In this document: positions 1 through 12,056 of the stretch, in pieces
Position numbering within the stretch: position 1 is the first letter of the stretch
Layout: each line of letters opens with the position of its first letter
NCBI GenBank assembly: GCA_001643675.2
Contig: LSRY02000027.1
Location: 624,501-688,500, forward strand
Reading direction: 5' to 3'
DNA from: Monocercomonoides exilis
Lineage: Eukaryota > Preaxostyla > Oxymonadida > Polymastigidae
Length of the DNA: 64,000 nucleotides
Notes under the pieces: generated by a model
What the model was told of the DNA's origin: nothing
The model's input: the letters and a program-made list of their open reading frames with translations, nothing else
The model's database searches: none
Position numbers and translations under genes: made by a program

Positions 1-2933
1 TAACTCACTCCAACTCCAACTTCAAATGTGACAATACATTCACTCAAGTTCAGTGTTTCTCCTTTCAGCTGGAATATCGCCTCATGATGCTCAAGAACAG
101 ATGGAATCACCAGCTCAATCTTTCTCATCGTTGTTTCCTTCAACGCCACAAATACTCCGTTGCATCCTTCCTCATCACCATTGCATGCTACCTCGCATTT
201 AACAACAAGTGATCCATCATCACCTGTTCCTTCAATCACTCTTGCCATTTTAGAAAAGATCACTGTCGAACCAACCTCAACTCCATTTCCAGCTTTCATC
301 CTCACTTCTGTTCCATCTGCTGATGTATTCTCTTCCCTTTCAATCGGACAGTTCAATGTTCGGCACTCGAAAAATGTGTGCCCACACTGAGGATGGTCAG
401 CTCCTGAAGCTGAAACATAGATCTCACTCCTCGGAACATCCAGGAGATAGCACACAATCGGAATCACCAGTGTTGCATTGTTTGTGTCTCCCGCTCCCTC
501 CGCATCATGCACATCTTCACTCAAAAGCGAAACAAATTCATACCTCTCTTTCGGTATCAACTCCAGATGAGGCGAGGAAATAAACACATTCTTTCCATGA
601 ACCGCATCGTTTCCTTTAAAAACTACATTTGATATTTCAAATTCAGTTTCTGGTTCTTCTAGCATAAGGTGCAACGCTCCTCCACCGCCAAAGTCTGATG
701 ATGAATTATCAAAAGCAGAGCATTTGCAAAATGTCACTTTTTTACTGTCATCACTAATGTTACCAATTCTCAAAAAAGATCTATTATTCAACATGATGCT
801 TATGCATCCTCCATTCCCATTCATGCAACTGCAATTTACATGTGATACATTTTCAATTGTTAACTGCTGCGAAAATGATAATGATGCTTCAATAACTGTT
901 CCACTTCCTGAAACTCTTGTTATTGAATCAAGTGCCAATCCACTAAAATTTAGATGATTAAACTCTGCTAACTTGAAAAGAGGATAAAGTGAAAAGAAAG
1001 ATTTAATTTCAACTGATTGAAATGATACAATTCCATTTTGAATGATAAAAATAGATTGTTGCAATGGTTTGGACAAGTCGCTTGCATATTTAATCCAAAG
1101 TTTGTTCAATGACAAACATGAATCTTGCATCACTTCAAACAACGAGAATTTCTTTTCAGGATTTATATCAAACAAAATATTCAACGAATGAATTGAGAAG
1201 TTTCCATTCTCAATGTGGCACCAGCTTGGAAGAGTTATATTTGTGATTATTGAAGGTGCTTTAATTTCTGCATTTGAAATTGAAGGCGTTGAATAAGACG
1301 TTTCAAACACTTCTTGGGCATAAATGGAAATTGTTCTGTGATTCACAAAAAGACAATCAGTCATATAAGTTTCTTCGCTGACAAAAACATTTAATGATCG
1401 AAGAAACGTTATGTGAGATATGGCGTAATGAATAGATTTGCATTCTTCACCTTCAACTCCACATATAAGAGTGTCCAAACCACTATTTAAATTCACATGT
1501 AATTCAACTGGACTCATATCTGGAATCCAATCTGGTTCGTTATAAGACGAATTACAACTTCCAGAAATTGGACATCTTACAAAGCGAGGTTGTTCACTTG
1601 TTGAGAAGCATAATTGAAAAGAAGATGAATTAACATACGAAAAAAATGTTGAATTACAAGCCACATCATTCCCATCTTCTCCAGCTTTGTTATTAAGAAA
1701 CATCAAAAATCTAAACTTTAGTGATGTTGTTGAAATGGGAGACCACAAATAAATTGCTCCACCCCTATATCCAGCATAATTATTTTCGAATATACAGTTA
1801 AAAATTCTATAGTTATTGGGTGGATAAGGAACACCTATTGATCCTCCATATGACTTTGAAGTGCAGCGTGAGAAATTACATTCCGCCAAGAAACTGTTTT
1901 CATTCATTCTTTCCATGTTTAACGCACCAAAATAATTATCAACGACCGAACAATTCATGAATTGTGAATTCACAACAATTGTAGTAGTTCCGAACCAAAG
2001 AGATATTGCACCGTCTTGAATTCTTGATGAGCAGTTTTGATATGTGCAATTTATGATATTTGTTTGGCACTCGGATTCATGATAAACAGCTCCACCAAGT
2101 TTTTCTGCGCTGCAGTTTTTGAAAATGCATTTGATTGCGTCCAAATTGCATTTATTTCCAGCGTATATAGCACCACCGTTAGATGCAGATGAACAATTAG
2201 TAAATGCATCGCAATTGAACACAGCATTAGTTGTTGGTGTTTGCCTGCCATTTTCTCCGATGTATTCAGTATTGTTAATTGCTCTCCGATTACAAAAAAG
2301 ATATGTTGTATTTTCAGATTTACAAGATGATGAACATGAAATAAAGAAAGGAATTAATGAATAGCATGGCAAATGATCAATAGAAATAAATGAAGTTGAA
2401 GAAAAACAAGACAAATGTCCCTTTAATAATGGTTTCCAATTAGCTTTGATATGAGGCACTGATAGGTTTAAAAACAAGCATCTGTGAACATTGCACGATA
2501 TTACAGATGAAGATTTCTCGAACGAGTGTGACAAAAAGGAAATAGAATTAAAAGTGCTTGACGATAAACTAAATGAATTAACGGGAACCGTTAACTGTCT
2601 TGCATTAACACTTGAAATTATTGAATGATATTCTAATATTGAATCTGTGGCTTTAATTGTTATGTTTATTAAATCAACGTTGCTTTTATCACAAGTTAAC
2701 AAATTTTGGGACTTTTTCGAAGAAATATCAATATGGCACGCAACCATCTGTAGTTGCGAAGAAATAAGTGTTGAAACGTATTTATCATCTTTCTCAGATT
2801 TTTTCCAAACTTTATTGAACGATAATGAAGAGTTATCAGAAACGATACCTGTAGAAACGATTGAAAGGAACCCAGTATTATGTTTTTCTGATTGAATTTC
2901 AAAGATGATGAGAGCAATGATGAATAAGTCCAT
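1..2933 (-). CDS. Secreted right-handed beta-helix (Pmp-like) surface protein, 3' end outside the window
   Basis: The frame opens at the ATG at 2931-2933 and stays open to the left edge (about 977 codons), so the C-terminus is missing. It begins with MDLFIIALIIFEIQS, a typical signal peptide. The body consists of short beta-helix rungs with the recurring patterns GGA(I/V)Y, NC(S/T) and F.NCS, for example around 1750-2250. At about 1440-1520 and 430-480 there are motifs of the type SG.D...CG....C.(S/T)(I/L), which also punctuate the giant gene at 31702-49026. The rung Cys and the many N-x-S/T sites fit a secreted glycosylated surface protein. This is the same family and strand as the gene 29 kb downstream, so the two are paralogues. 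A binding partner cannot be inferred. Because the 3' end is missing, I cannot say whether it also ends in a membrane helix. Confidence 0.8.
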   Translation of the reverse strand, partial: MDLFIIALIIFEIQSEKHNTGFLSIVSTGIVSDNSSLSFNKVWKKSEKDDKYVSTLISSQLQMVACHIDISSKKSQNLLTCDKSNVDLINITIKATDSILEYHSIISSVNARQLTVPVNSFSLSSSTFNSISFLSHSFEKSSSVISCNVHRCLFLNLSVPHIKANWKPLLKGHLSCFSSTSFISIDHLPCYSLIPFFISCSSSCKSENTTYLFCNRRAINNTEYIGENGRQTPTTNAVFNCDAFTNCSSASNGGAIYAGNKCNLDAIKCIFKNCSAEKLGGAVYHESECQTNIINCTYQNCSSRIQDGAISLWFGTTTIVVNSQFMNCSVVDNYFGALNMERMNENSFLAECNFSRCTSKSYGGSIGVPYPPNNYRIFNCIFENNYAGYRGGAIYLWSPISTTSLKFRFLMFLNNKAGEDGNDVACNSTFFSYVNSSSFQLCFSTSEQPRFVRCPISGSCNSSYNEPDWIPDMSPVELHVNLNSGLDTLICGVEGEECKSIHYAISHITFLRSLNVFVSEETYMTDCLFVNHRTISIYAQEVFETSYSTPSISNAEIKAPSIITNITLPSWCHIENGNFSIHSLNILFDINPEKKFSLFEVMQDSCLSLNKLWIKYASDLSKPLQQSIFIIQNGIVSFQSVEIKSFFSLYPLFKLAEFNHLNFSGLALDSITRVSGSGTVIEASLSFSQQLTIENVSHVNCSCMNGNGGCISIMLNNRSFLRIGNISDDSKKVTFCKCSAFDNSSSDFGGGGALHLMLEEPETEFEISNVVFKGNDAVHGKNVFISSPHLELIPKERYEFVSLLSEDVHDAEGAGDTNNATLVIPIVCYLLDVPRSEIYVSASGADHPQCGHTFFECRTLNCPIEREENTSADGTEVRMKAGNGVEVGSTVIFSKMARVIEGTGDDGSLVVKCEVACNGDEEGCNGVFVALKETTMRKIELVIPSVLEHHEAIFQLKGETLNLSECIVTFEVGVGVS

Positions 2934-3281
2934 CTAAATTTTCTTTGGTGATCTTAGTTAATCTTTGCCCATATTTTGAAATTTGAGTTGATATAAATGA
3001 AAATGTTTAACTGTTGATATCAAATGCATTTCAGAAAAGTCATTTTTTATTGATATTTAGATTTCAAAGAGAGTGTGCAGATTTATTTTTCGATAGTGCA
3101 TTCATTCAATAATAAAACACTTTTCTTAAATATTGTTTATTTTCATCGAAATGACAAAAAATGAAAAATAATAAATATAATAATAATAAAGAAATTCAGT
3201 AAAATACAATGTAATCAAACCATTTCAGTATAATTATCAATAAATTGAATTTTATTGATTAAGATAAAACATTAGTTTGGT
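2934..3281. other. Intergenic, AT-rich
   Basis: This stretch lies between the start of the beta-helix gene and the stop of the MRG-family gene, both on the minus strand. It contains only AT-rich sequence with short A/T runs. No coding exon, RNA gene or repeat was recognised. Confidence 0.6.
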
Positions 3282-5369
3282 TTATTCCTTTATTTCCTCT
3301 TTAGTATCAATGCTTTCATTTTCTTCATTAGGTTTTTTAACTCCAGAATTTGAAGTCAGCAAAGTGTTAACACTTTTATCAATATCTTCGATTTTATCTT
3401 CTTTTTCATTTTTTTGTGCTTTTTCTGTATTTCCCTTTGTGCTGCTTTGCCAAATTTTCTTTTTTTTCTTCACCAATGTTATTGAGTCTTTTGTTTCCCA
3501 CTTAGCGAGGTAAGGAAGATTATACTCAGCAGGAGCGTCAGAAAGAAGTTCTGCATATCGCACATTCAGTGACAAAGCTGGTTTGTATTCTGCATTAAAA
3601 ATAAAATCACCATACAGAGACAAAAAACTTTTCGAAAATGTATGATGTTGCAAATGCATCAAGAATGATCAAAATCTGTGAGAATAAAAAAACAAAACAA
3701 ACTTTAATAATTCTTGTATTGTTGAAGATAGATATTCGAAGTCGGTTGTTTGATAAAAAGAAGAATTTTGATGAAGAAGAGAAGGAAGCTTTGCTAAAAG
3801 ACGAAGAAAATGTTCTCCTCCGTAAATATCACAGAAGTTTTCAATATTTGCTGGGAGAATTCCGTCAGTCAGAACGTCGAGCGAAATATGATGTGAGGAG
3901 GAAGCAGAAGAAAATATGTGTCCATCATTGCTTTGGACTTGTAATTTTGGAGTTGTAGAAGGCGTTGGAAAAGCTGATGATGAGGGAGTTGGAAAAGGAG
4001 AAGAGGAGTCACCAAGAATTGATGGGAAAATAATCTGATTTGTCATCGAAGAAGAAAAATCGAGAGGGGAAGGAAAAGCATCCAGTGAAGACATGTTTGG
4101 AGCAAGTAGCATTGAGGGTATTATTGATGATAATGAATATGATGAGGAAGATAAAGAAGAAATTGATTGTGTTGAAGGTGACTGAGAAGGTGAATTAGAA
4201 GAAAGTTGTTTTGATTCGGTTGAAGGTGATGGGCAATCGACAGGTGCAGAAAGTGGATGAGATAATTGAGGTTGTTCAATTTGTTGAGAGCAACTGCTAT
4301 TTTTTGCTTGTATTTCTTGAGTTAATTCAGGAGAATCTTCTATTATGTCATCAAATAAATCATCGTCGTTATCCAGTGACTGTGGATCTGTTTTCTTTTT
4401 TAAAAGCCACTGGAAACATTTAAATTGAAGTAATTCTTCGTCAGTTAGCAGTATTGATTCTATACATATATTAAAGTAGTTCCGCAAATCCTTTAAAAGT
4501 CTGACTAATAGCTGATCTTGAATGTTAATTTCAGATTCTTTGGATTCATTGTTTTCCTTTGCAATTGTTTCACCCGAATTTTTCGTTCCTTCCAATTGTG
4601 AAGCCCAATTTTTTTGTTCAGAATTGCTATCAGAATGCTTTGTTTCAAGCTTATTGCAAATTGATAAATCTCCTTTTGATGCTCTATAAAGAATTAAAAA
4701 TGTATTTAAAATTGTTGTAATGGATGGTTTACGTGGCAATGAAATTAACTGTGTTAAATTTAAAAATTGAAGAATCTTGTACAAGAGAGATTTCACACGC
4801 TTTCGCCTCCAGACGTTTTTTCGTAATCTGAAATCAATTGCATGCTCAAAGAGTTTGGAAAAGAAATTGAAAAATGTTTTTTCCTTTTGTTTTTCTCTGC
4901 TTCTGTGTTTGCCATCCTTTTTTTACTTCTATTTTGAAAAGATAACAACTCTATTCGAAGATTAAAAAGGAAATTATTTAAAATTCAGTGATTAAAAATG
5001 ATAAATCAAAAGTTAAATACCTTCTGCAGATTCTTGATCTTGTTCTAAATCAGAAAAATTCACGCTTTCTTCGCTTTCTGAATAACAATCTTCATTTTCA
5101 AGAAGATGCGATAATAGCTCTTTCCTCTTGATTTTTCCTTCTCGATAAAGTTCTTCTTTTTTTATTATACGGGCGACTTTCGCATTTTCTTTGGTATCTT
5201 TCATCATCATGTACGACGTTCGCCATTCATCATGAGATGCACCCCAACCCCGGTATCTTAGTTTGTATTCCGTAATTCCATCGCTTTGGCGCATGTCATA
5301 TATTGTTGCCTTATAATAGCAAACGCCAGATTTACCATATACCACCTCCTTCAAATGATATTCATCCAT
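3282..5369 (-). CDS. MRG15/Eaf3-like chromatin protein (chromo/tudor-knot plus MRG domain)
   Basis: Proposed exons on the minus strand are 5369-5021, 4950-4799, 4748-3703 and 3627-3282, giving about 630 residues. The start is the ATG at 5369 (MDEYHLKEVVYG). Residues 4-60 form a chromo/tudor-knot domain ending in YRGWGASHDEWR, the MRG15 signature. The MRG domain follows in pieces: FPNSLSMQLISDYEK, then LISLPRKPSITTILN across the 50-nt intron, then LLKDLRNYFNICIES, then DIYGGEHFLRLLAKLPSLL, and finally DAPAEYNLPYL near the end. In animals and yeast this family recruits NuA4-type acetyltransferase and Rpd3S-type deacetylase complexes to nucleosomes. Two low-complexity blocks (about 45 residues, then about 190 Ser/Pro-rich residues) interrupt the MRG fold. 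The tail is Lys-rich. The last intron (3702-3628, acceptor AAG) is the least certain; a 23-nt intron at 3698-3676 was considered but breaks the frame downstream. Confidence 0.8.
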
Positions 5370-5527
5370 TAGAATGAAAATTTTAAAAAAGTAAATTAAC
5401 AATGGTTATGATCTTTTTTCATTCAAAAATCAGTTGTTTGCAGTTTATGAATGCAAAAGAAATATTTATTCAAATTACCAGTTTAATTTTCTCCAAATAA
5501 TAAACGAATGAGAACAATCAAACACAC

Positions 5528-5567
<40 letters not shown>

Positions 5568-6195
5568 ACGAAGAGCTGTTGAATTATAAAAATCGAATTC
5601 TTTTTTCCCATAAGTGTTGGATGTATTTGAATAAATATATATATCCTTCAAAAGGCCTTTTTTCATTTCCAAAATAGACCTCAACATTCTTTTAAGATGT
5701 CATAGCTGGTTAACAATATAGATTTCTCTTCATTTCTGCCCTCTTTATATTTTCATAAAATGAAAATATTTTCCTAATGTTAAAAATTTAGATAATATCA
5801 TTTCCAATTGTGTTGTTTGACTCGCTTTGCTCACGGAACCATTTGAATTATAATCTTGAATGTTAGTGTAATTTCAGTAATACATTGTCCTTAAAGAAAA
5901 CTTATTTGAACAAAATATGACTACCACAAATATATAAGAATTTTTAAATAATCGCATGGAAATGCATTGCATATCTTTTATGAATATAGTAGTTGCTTTT
6001 TATGAAATTAAATTTTAAAATAGAGAAATAATCAAAGTTCATTCTTCAAAACTATATTCAATTTGTGAAATTGTTTTCTTTTTGCAATCATTGAGATTTC
6101 AAACAATAAAATCACTTTGAAAAGAACAATTCTTATGTATTAAATCACAATAGTTTTGATCTAGATCTTATGTATAATTAATATAGATTTTTCAC
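5370..6195. other. Divergent intergenic region with a long poly-T run
   Basis: This region separates the divergent starts of the MRG-like gene and the 1046-residue gene. It contains an uninterrupted run of about 36 T at 5530-5566 and is otherwise AT-rich. It probably holds both promoters, but no motif could be identified. No exon with support was seen. Confidence 0.6.
5530..5566. repeat. Poly-T homopolymer
   Basis: A single run of about 36 consecutive T on the plus strand lies upstream of the MRG-like gene. It could be a retroposition scar or simple slippage. No flanking target duplication was recognised. Confidence 0.9.
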
Positions 6196-9100
6196 ATGAG
6201 ATCAACAAGAAGAAATAACAGAACAGCCTTACCTATTTTCAAGGTATTTCGTATTCTGTTATGATCGCATTATTTGTTTATGTCTATTTATTGTTATTTT
6301 TTTGTTAATATTTGTTAAAAATTGATGGATTGCAAATCATATTTTTTAAATTATCAATATGTTAAATTTGCTTGCACTTTTTGTGCAACATGCTTCATTC
6401 CACTTAGGATGTAGAAGTTGAAATCGTCAACAATGAAAGTTTGCTTTTTAACCATTGTGCTTGATCTTTGTTCGTTCATACTTTTTCAAAAATTTCAGTC
6501 ACCAATAAACTGGATGAGTTATCCACAAGATTGCAGTATGCATATAATTTTGCTTTTCCATATTTCATGGCATGCTATTTTAGATCGAAAAAGTACAAAA
6601 ATGAAGAATTGCTCGATATTTCAAAGCAAATTAAAGATTTGCTGTCTCAATGTGTTGGAAGCATGGAAACTGTTCCATCATTAATATTATATAATATCAT
6701 AAATGAAAGCAAGACAATACTCAAGGAAACTGTTGATGATAGCGTTGTTGCAGCATACATTTTGGCGGTCGTACACATTATTGATTCAAAATCTTATTCG
6801 GAGCAGCATAGAAAACTTAGGGAGATACAAATTCCACTCACAGCCAAGGAAAAAAGAAACATGTATGTTCCCTATGGTCAAGAGAAGCCAAAAACACGGA
6901 GTCAAATCGTTTCTGATTTTCTGACTTCACCACTTCTACAAAATATCATTGCAGAAGGGGACGTGATACCAGCTGTAGTTGAGCGGATACACGTCACAGA
7001 AAGCGATGAAGCATTGAGCGCGTTGTCCAAGTTAGTTCTTAACTTTGTGAAGATGGCCGACGAAAAAGGAATAGCAACGATGACAGGGCATCATCTTCTT
7101 GATGGTATCGACTCAATTCTCATACGATGTCAGAGCGAAGAAGGATTGTTGGATGCGATTAAAGCCTTGCGAATTATGAATAACATTGGAACGAAGATCG
7201 CCCAGGGGCTTTTTCAAAACTGGCAGAAAGAGTATCGAAATCATTGTTTTGAGGCTGTCTTGACAGAAATTGTTGTTGGGAATAGAACCAGAGGAATTGC
7301 AAGAGAGAAGATTAATTTCAGCATTCCGTCATATCGAAATGCTGTGGACGTTCAATGTGAGGTGGAAAATGTCGAAAGTCTATACGATGAAATTCCACTG
7401 ACTGATGACGAAAAGCAGCAAATCAGAAGGGAAATGCCAGCAGACATTGAGGACGGAGAAGAAAATGAAGAAGAAGAGGATGAGAATGAAAAGTCTGAAA
7501 TTAAACAAAAGAAACAGAAAGGGAAAAATGCAAAGGATAGCGCAAAAGCGAAGCCCAAACCGAAATCAAAAGCAAAAGCAAAAGCAGTTGGCAAATCGAA
7601 GACTGGAAAGAAGGCAAACGAGGAATCTGAACAAACTAAAAGAAAGCAAGGAGCAGAAATAAAAGCTAAAAATCCTTCTGCCTCAGTAACAGCTGCTGAA
7701 ACATCTGCATCTCGTAATGCATCGAGCATATCTCCTATTTCATTTCAAGTTCGCATCGAAGCCGCCTTAGCTCTGGTGAATGGTGGAACGTATTTTGGGA
7801 TGCTTTTGCCAATGAAGAGCCTTGCACGTGCTCTTGTGGAAGGGATAAGGTTACCGGATGGTATTGAAGAAGAATATTTGAAAAAGAAAAATGAAAATTT
7901 ACCAGAAGCAGTAGGAAGTGAAGCAAATGATGAAGGATCTTATGCCGTTATGGAAAATGCAATTAGATTGATGAATGGAAAGATTGACATTCCTAAGATT
8001 CAGCATTGCATTTTTTGTATTGATTCTCTAGCTTTTCAAAATGGTTTGTGCATAAATTGAATATTAGTGAATAATTATTGAAAAATACTTGAACTTATTC
8101 TATCTTATTAAAAAATGTTTCGATTAAATGGAACTTGTAGTTCACACCAGACGAGAAAATAAGCTTTCAGATTCGCAGGTGAAGGAGTTAATGGAAGTAT
8201 TGATCCGTTTGAGCAAGTCTGAATTTTATTTTTATTACTTTGCTGAGAATTTGATTTAAATGAATTAATTGATTTTCATCGTGTCAATTATTTGTAAATA
8301 GATTTCCTGATGGATTATTTTTCAATTTGTCGAGTCATTGCATCGAAAGCCTTTGTGCAGTGTACCGAAGTCAAATGAAGCAACTATTTCTTTCGGTATA
8401 TGAAAAGCAGTTGGTGGAGGACTTAAAACTTGCGGAGGAAGAGATGAAGAAGATCGTGGAAGCAGAGAGCAAGATGAAAGAAGAAAAGGCAAAAGAAGTT
8501 ACCATGGAAGTCAGTACGCAGAATGATCCTTGGTACTATAATTCATATGATAATTTTGATAAAAAGCCTTTACCGTTTAATTTTGCAAGAAAACCTTCTT
8601 ATACTGAGTTTGAATCCAAGTCTGAATATGACTTGCTGTGCATGATGAGTAGTGGGTTATTAAGCCTTGAAAAGAAAAAATACATGCAGAACTTATCACA
8701 AATATTCGTCCCTCGAAACACTGCTTACGGATTTGGCTTCAGAGCGAACAAGCAATCTTTATCAGTTCCGAAATATCATTACTCTTTGACGGCACTACGT
8801 GTCAATCACTCACTCAACGTTATTTCTTGCATGCACAAACTTGAGTATGATAACAGTGATGAGATTGCAATAAAGCAGTATTTTGAGGTATTGGTATCTC
8901 GTATGGCTCGTCCTTTCCCTCTGATTGCACCAACTTCTGTTGGGCAGCTATCCAGCGCAGTGTATCAACTTCAGTCTCTTGAGTCTATTCAGAATTCGAT
9001 TGACCTGTTTGTATTGAAAGTGATGACGAATGTTGTAAAGGAGCTTCCATTCGTGTTCAAAATGGGGTTTGTCAACGTTCTGTTCGAATGGTTGGCAAAC

Positions 9101-9742
9101 GGCAAAGACTCAAACGCATCAACAATTTACATAGCAATTCAAATAATTCGTGAGACCTGTATTGTTTATATGGATATCTCCAGGCAAAACAGAATCGATG
9201 AAGTTGTTCCATACAACGAAAGCGTGGTGGAGCGAAATAAATATAACTCAGTTGAAGGTAACAAACCATGGATGGGCCCACAATTATACCAAGTTAATGT
9301 AATTTCTGTATTGGAGAAGAATAAGTGCTATGACGATAATCATGTAATGTTCATGGTTGATCCAGTTTCAAATAAGATGCCACAACTGAAATTGCAAGAT
9401 TTTACAGAGGATGCATGCGAACTTTCAAAAAGAGAAAACATTGGAGCATATCTTCTACGTTTTATTGATGATGCAATAGAAGAATATGGAATTCGTGATC
9501 TTGTTGAAAGTACTGTTCAATCCGACAATATTCAGTTGTTTTGGAAGTGTTCCGGTGGATTACCAACAATTAACCGGAAAATTATTGGGAGAAACGTTGG
9601 TATATATGATTCTAATGATATTTCACAGCTTCCGCTTGTTGAATTTGAAATGACTCCAGTAGATTTGCGTGAAGTGGAGAATGACAGAAGGCTTGGTGCT
9701 GCTAACTTTTATCGTCCGGTTCCGTTAATGATAGCCAATTAA
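6196..9742 (+). CDS. Unrecognised 1046-residue protein, five exons
   Basis: Proposed exons are 6196-6243, 6408-6438, 6499-8043, 8141-8216 and 8302-9742. All phases agree and the total is 1047 codons including the stop. The donors are GTATTT, GTTTGC, GTTTGT and GTCTGA, and every acceptor is AG. The start is the ATG at 6196 (MRSTRRNNRTALPIFK). The two long open frames at 6468-8060 and 8327-9742 look like separate genes until the introns at 8044-8140 and 8217-8301 join them in frame. The N-terminal half is Leu/Ile-rich and predicted mostly helical, perhaps HEAT/ARM-like. Residues about 335-430 form an acidic then Lys/Ala-rich disordered linker (KAKPKPKSKAKAKA). A second globular part follows, with a Lys/Glu coiled segment near 8400-8520. 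No signal peptide or membrane helix is present. I do not recognise the family. Confidence 0.75.
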
Positions 9743-10146
9743 ATTTTATCTTTAGCTAATGAACAAATTGTTCCTTAAATTAATTTGAACTGTTGAGTAT
9801 TCGTTAGATTGTTTGTTGAATTTCTAGCTATTCTCTTTTCTCTCTATCTTCACTTTCACTTTTAAAATCTTTTTAATATGGATCATTGTTTTTGAAACCA
9901 CTTTTTTCTGTTTATTTTATTTTGTATAAAATGTTTTCTATTTTAAAACTTGTTCAGAATTTATTTATTATTCAAATTTTATTTTATTTTTATTTTTTAA
10001 TATGATTGATAGATTATTCTGAGCATTCAAAATACCAAAAAATGTTCCAGAGAGTATGTAAAGATATTTTTTTGATTGATGAGCATTGCAATGGAAATAT
10101 TATCAAAATTAATGTTTGAATTTATTATCTTTGAAAACCATATATC

Positions 10147-10632
10147 ATATGGCTGATCCTTTTTGAAATCATACTTTCGTTCGAGTTTTGATCTAAAAAT
10201 TTTTCTTAAAGGGATTTTGAAAAATTGAACAAAACATGAGGCAAAATATTTTGCATCAGTCATTTTCATTGAAAAATAATGCACTTTTCATTGATTTTTT
10301 AAGGTCAAAGAACACAATAAAAATGGGTTCATTTTTTGTCATTAGTGAAATTTTGGAAAACTTAATGTTTTGATTTCAACGATGACTGTTTTCTGATAAG
10401 AAAATCAAATTTATTTAGATATCTGAGAAAGCTAAATAAAGTTATGAGTGAAGCAATTTTTCTATGCCTTGTGCAAAAAAAGCTTGAAAGTCCGTATTTT
10501 CCCCCACATGTTAACACATATTGTTCATTATGTTGTTTTAATTATAACAAAATTATTTTTTAAATTACATTGAAATTTTATTTTTGATCAAAACTCGAAC
10601 GAAAGTGTGATATCAAAAAAGATCAGCCATAT
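10147..10632. mobile_element. Putative non-autonomous element with ~53-bp terminal inverted repeats
   Basis: The sequence at 10147-10200 (beginning atatggctgatcctttttga) recurs as its reverse complement at 10580-10632 with only a few mismatches, including the core ctttcgttcgagttttgatc. The pair bounds about 380 bp that include copy 1 of the dispersed repeat. No coding capacity is present. The structure fits a MITE-like element. I could not establish a target-site duplication. Confidence 0.5.
10240..10504 (+). repeat. Dispersed repeat, copy 1
   Basis: About 265 bp running from the aaaatattttgc segment to gcttgaaagtccgtattttc. It matches the reverse complement of 11793-12056 and the direct sequence at 62086-62350 over most of its length. 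Shared landmarks are tgaaaaat.atg, cgatg.ctgttttctga, atctgagaaag and ttgtgcaaaaaaagcttgaa. Confidence 0.8.
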
Positions 10633-11792
10633 AGAAAATTGAATTTTCGAAAAGCAAAACTTGAAGATGTTCGAATTTTTATAATAATGTTTCATATTTG
10701 ATAAATGAATTTCTTTTTGTATTTTTAAACTTATCTCGATGTTGAATTTAATAAAAATATCTATTCAGTCTGAACAGGTTATTATCACACAAATATAACC
10801 AACCTCTGTTAAAATCATATATTTTAATGAAACAATATTTTTTGCTCGTTTCAAACTTATTTTTCATATCATATTATCACTATTTATTACACTATTTGTA
10901 ATTTTTTCTTAGAAAAATCGATTTTTTTGAACAATATTTTGAAAATTTCAATTTTTCAAAAACGAAGAAGAATAAGTCTGAATTTTTTATGTGTATGATA
11001 AAAAAAAGAGAGATTGATATTAAATACTGTGAATTTGTGAAGAATTATCGAAAATGGAAAATATGTCCTTAAATCAAAAAATAGATAAACTTATATTAAA
11101 TCTTCTCTGTGGAAATACGTGTCATGTGTTATCACAATCGGACAAATTCACAATTAGTTGAGCAAGACCCGACGTGATAATATCCGAATCAGACTGTATT
11201 TTCGAAGAAATATCTTTTTTCTGGGTGTTGATAATGGAAAGGTTTTTTGTCATTCACAGAAAAATCTGATTAATGAATATGAAATTAATTATTTTTATTT
11301 TCAAAAGAAATTTTTAAGATGAATAAATGAAAAAGTCAAATCATGATCTCCTTTAAACCGTTCACAGTATTTTCTAACAAACTTTATTTAATTTTTATTT
11401 ACAAAATTTATGGAAAATAAAATAATGATTTGAAATTATCATCCTATTTAATATTAATATTTATTTTTTTGAAAATTTCATTTCTTCCAGAATGTGGATC
11501 ACAAAAAAACTTGTCGAAATTTGCAAAGAAAGTTTTCATTCAAATTCTTGATAAATAGCAATTTCTTCGAAAGTTGATGTTCAAGTTGAATTTTTGATAA
11601 TAATATTTTCGAAGAAAGATTTTCCTTTTCATTGTTCATTTAAGGATTCAAAAAGAAATAAAACAACGAAAATTTTTTTTGTGGAAATAATTCGATCAGA
11701 ATAACAAACAAACATGTTTTGAATAAGGTTCAGTATTATAGAAAATTTTTTTCTCTTTATAATTGTATAAATTGGTCACCTTTTCATTAAAA

Positions 11793-12056
11793 GGAAAATA
11801 CGGACTTTCAAGCTTTTTTTGCACAAGGCATAGAAAAACTGCTTCAGTCACAACTTTATTTCACTTTCTCAGATTTCAAAATTAATTTGAATTAAATGTC
11901 AGAAAACAGGCATCGTTGAAATCAAGACATAAAGTTTCCCAACATTTCACTAATGACAAAAAATGAACCCATTTTTATTGTGTTCTTTAATCTTAAAAAG
12001 TCAAAGAAAAGTGCATAATTTTTCAATGAAAATGCTTGTATCAATATTTATTGCCC
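11793..12056 (-). repeat. Dispersed repeat, copy 2 (inverted relative to copy 1)
   Basis: The reverse complement of this interval carries the same landmarks as copy 1, in the same order. These include the segment around caataaaaatgggttcattt and the end gcttgaaagtccgtattttc. Together with copy 1 it makes a widely spaced (about 1.3 kb) imperfect palindrome. It resembles copy 3 slightly more closely than copy 1 in the aaattcaaattaattttgaa part. Confidence 0.8.

Noticed and set aside
3676-3698. A 23-nt intron near the 3' end of the MRG-like gene
   Set aside because: It gives phase 0, but the following exon then hits TGA with no compatible acceptor. The 75-nt intron at 3628-3702 keeps the known final part of the domain in frame.
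8101-8326. Separate gene starting MELVVHTRRENK at about 8129
   Set aside because: The ATG sits just before an AG acceptor, and the phase-matched intron 8044-8140 joins this exon to the upstream frame, so it is internal.
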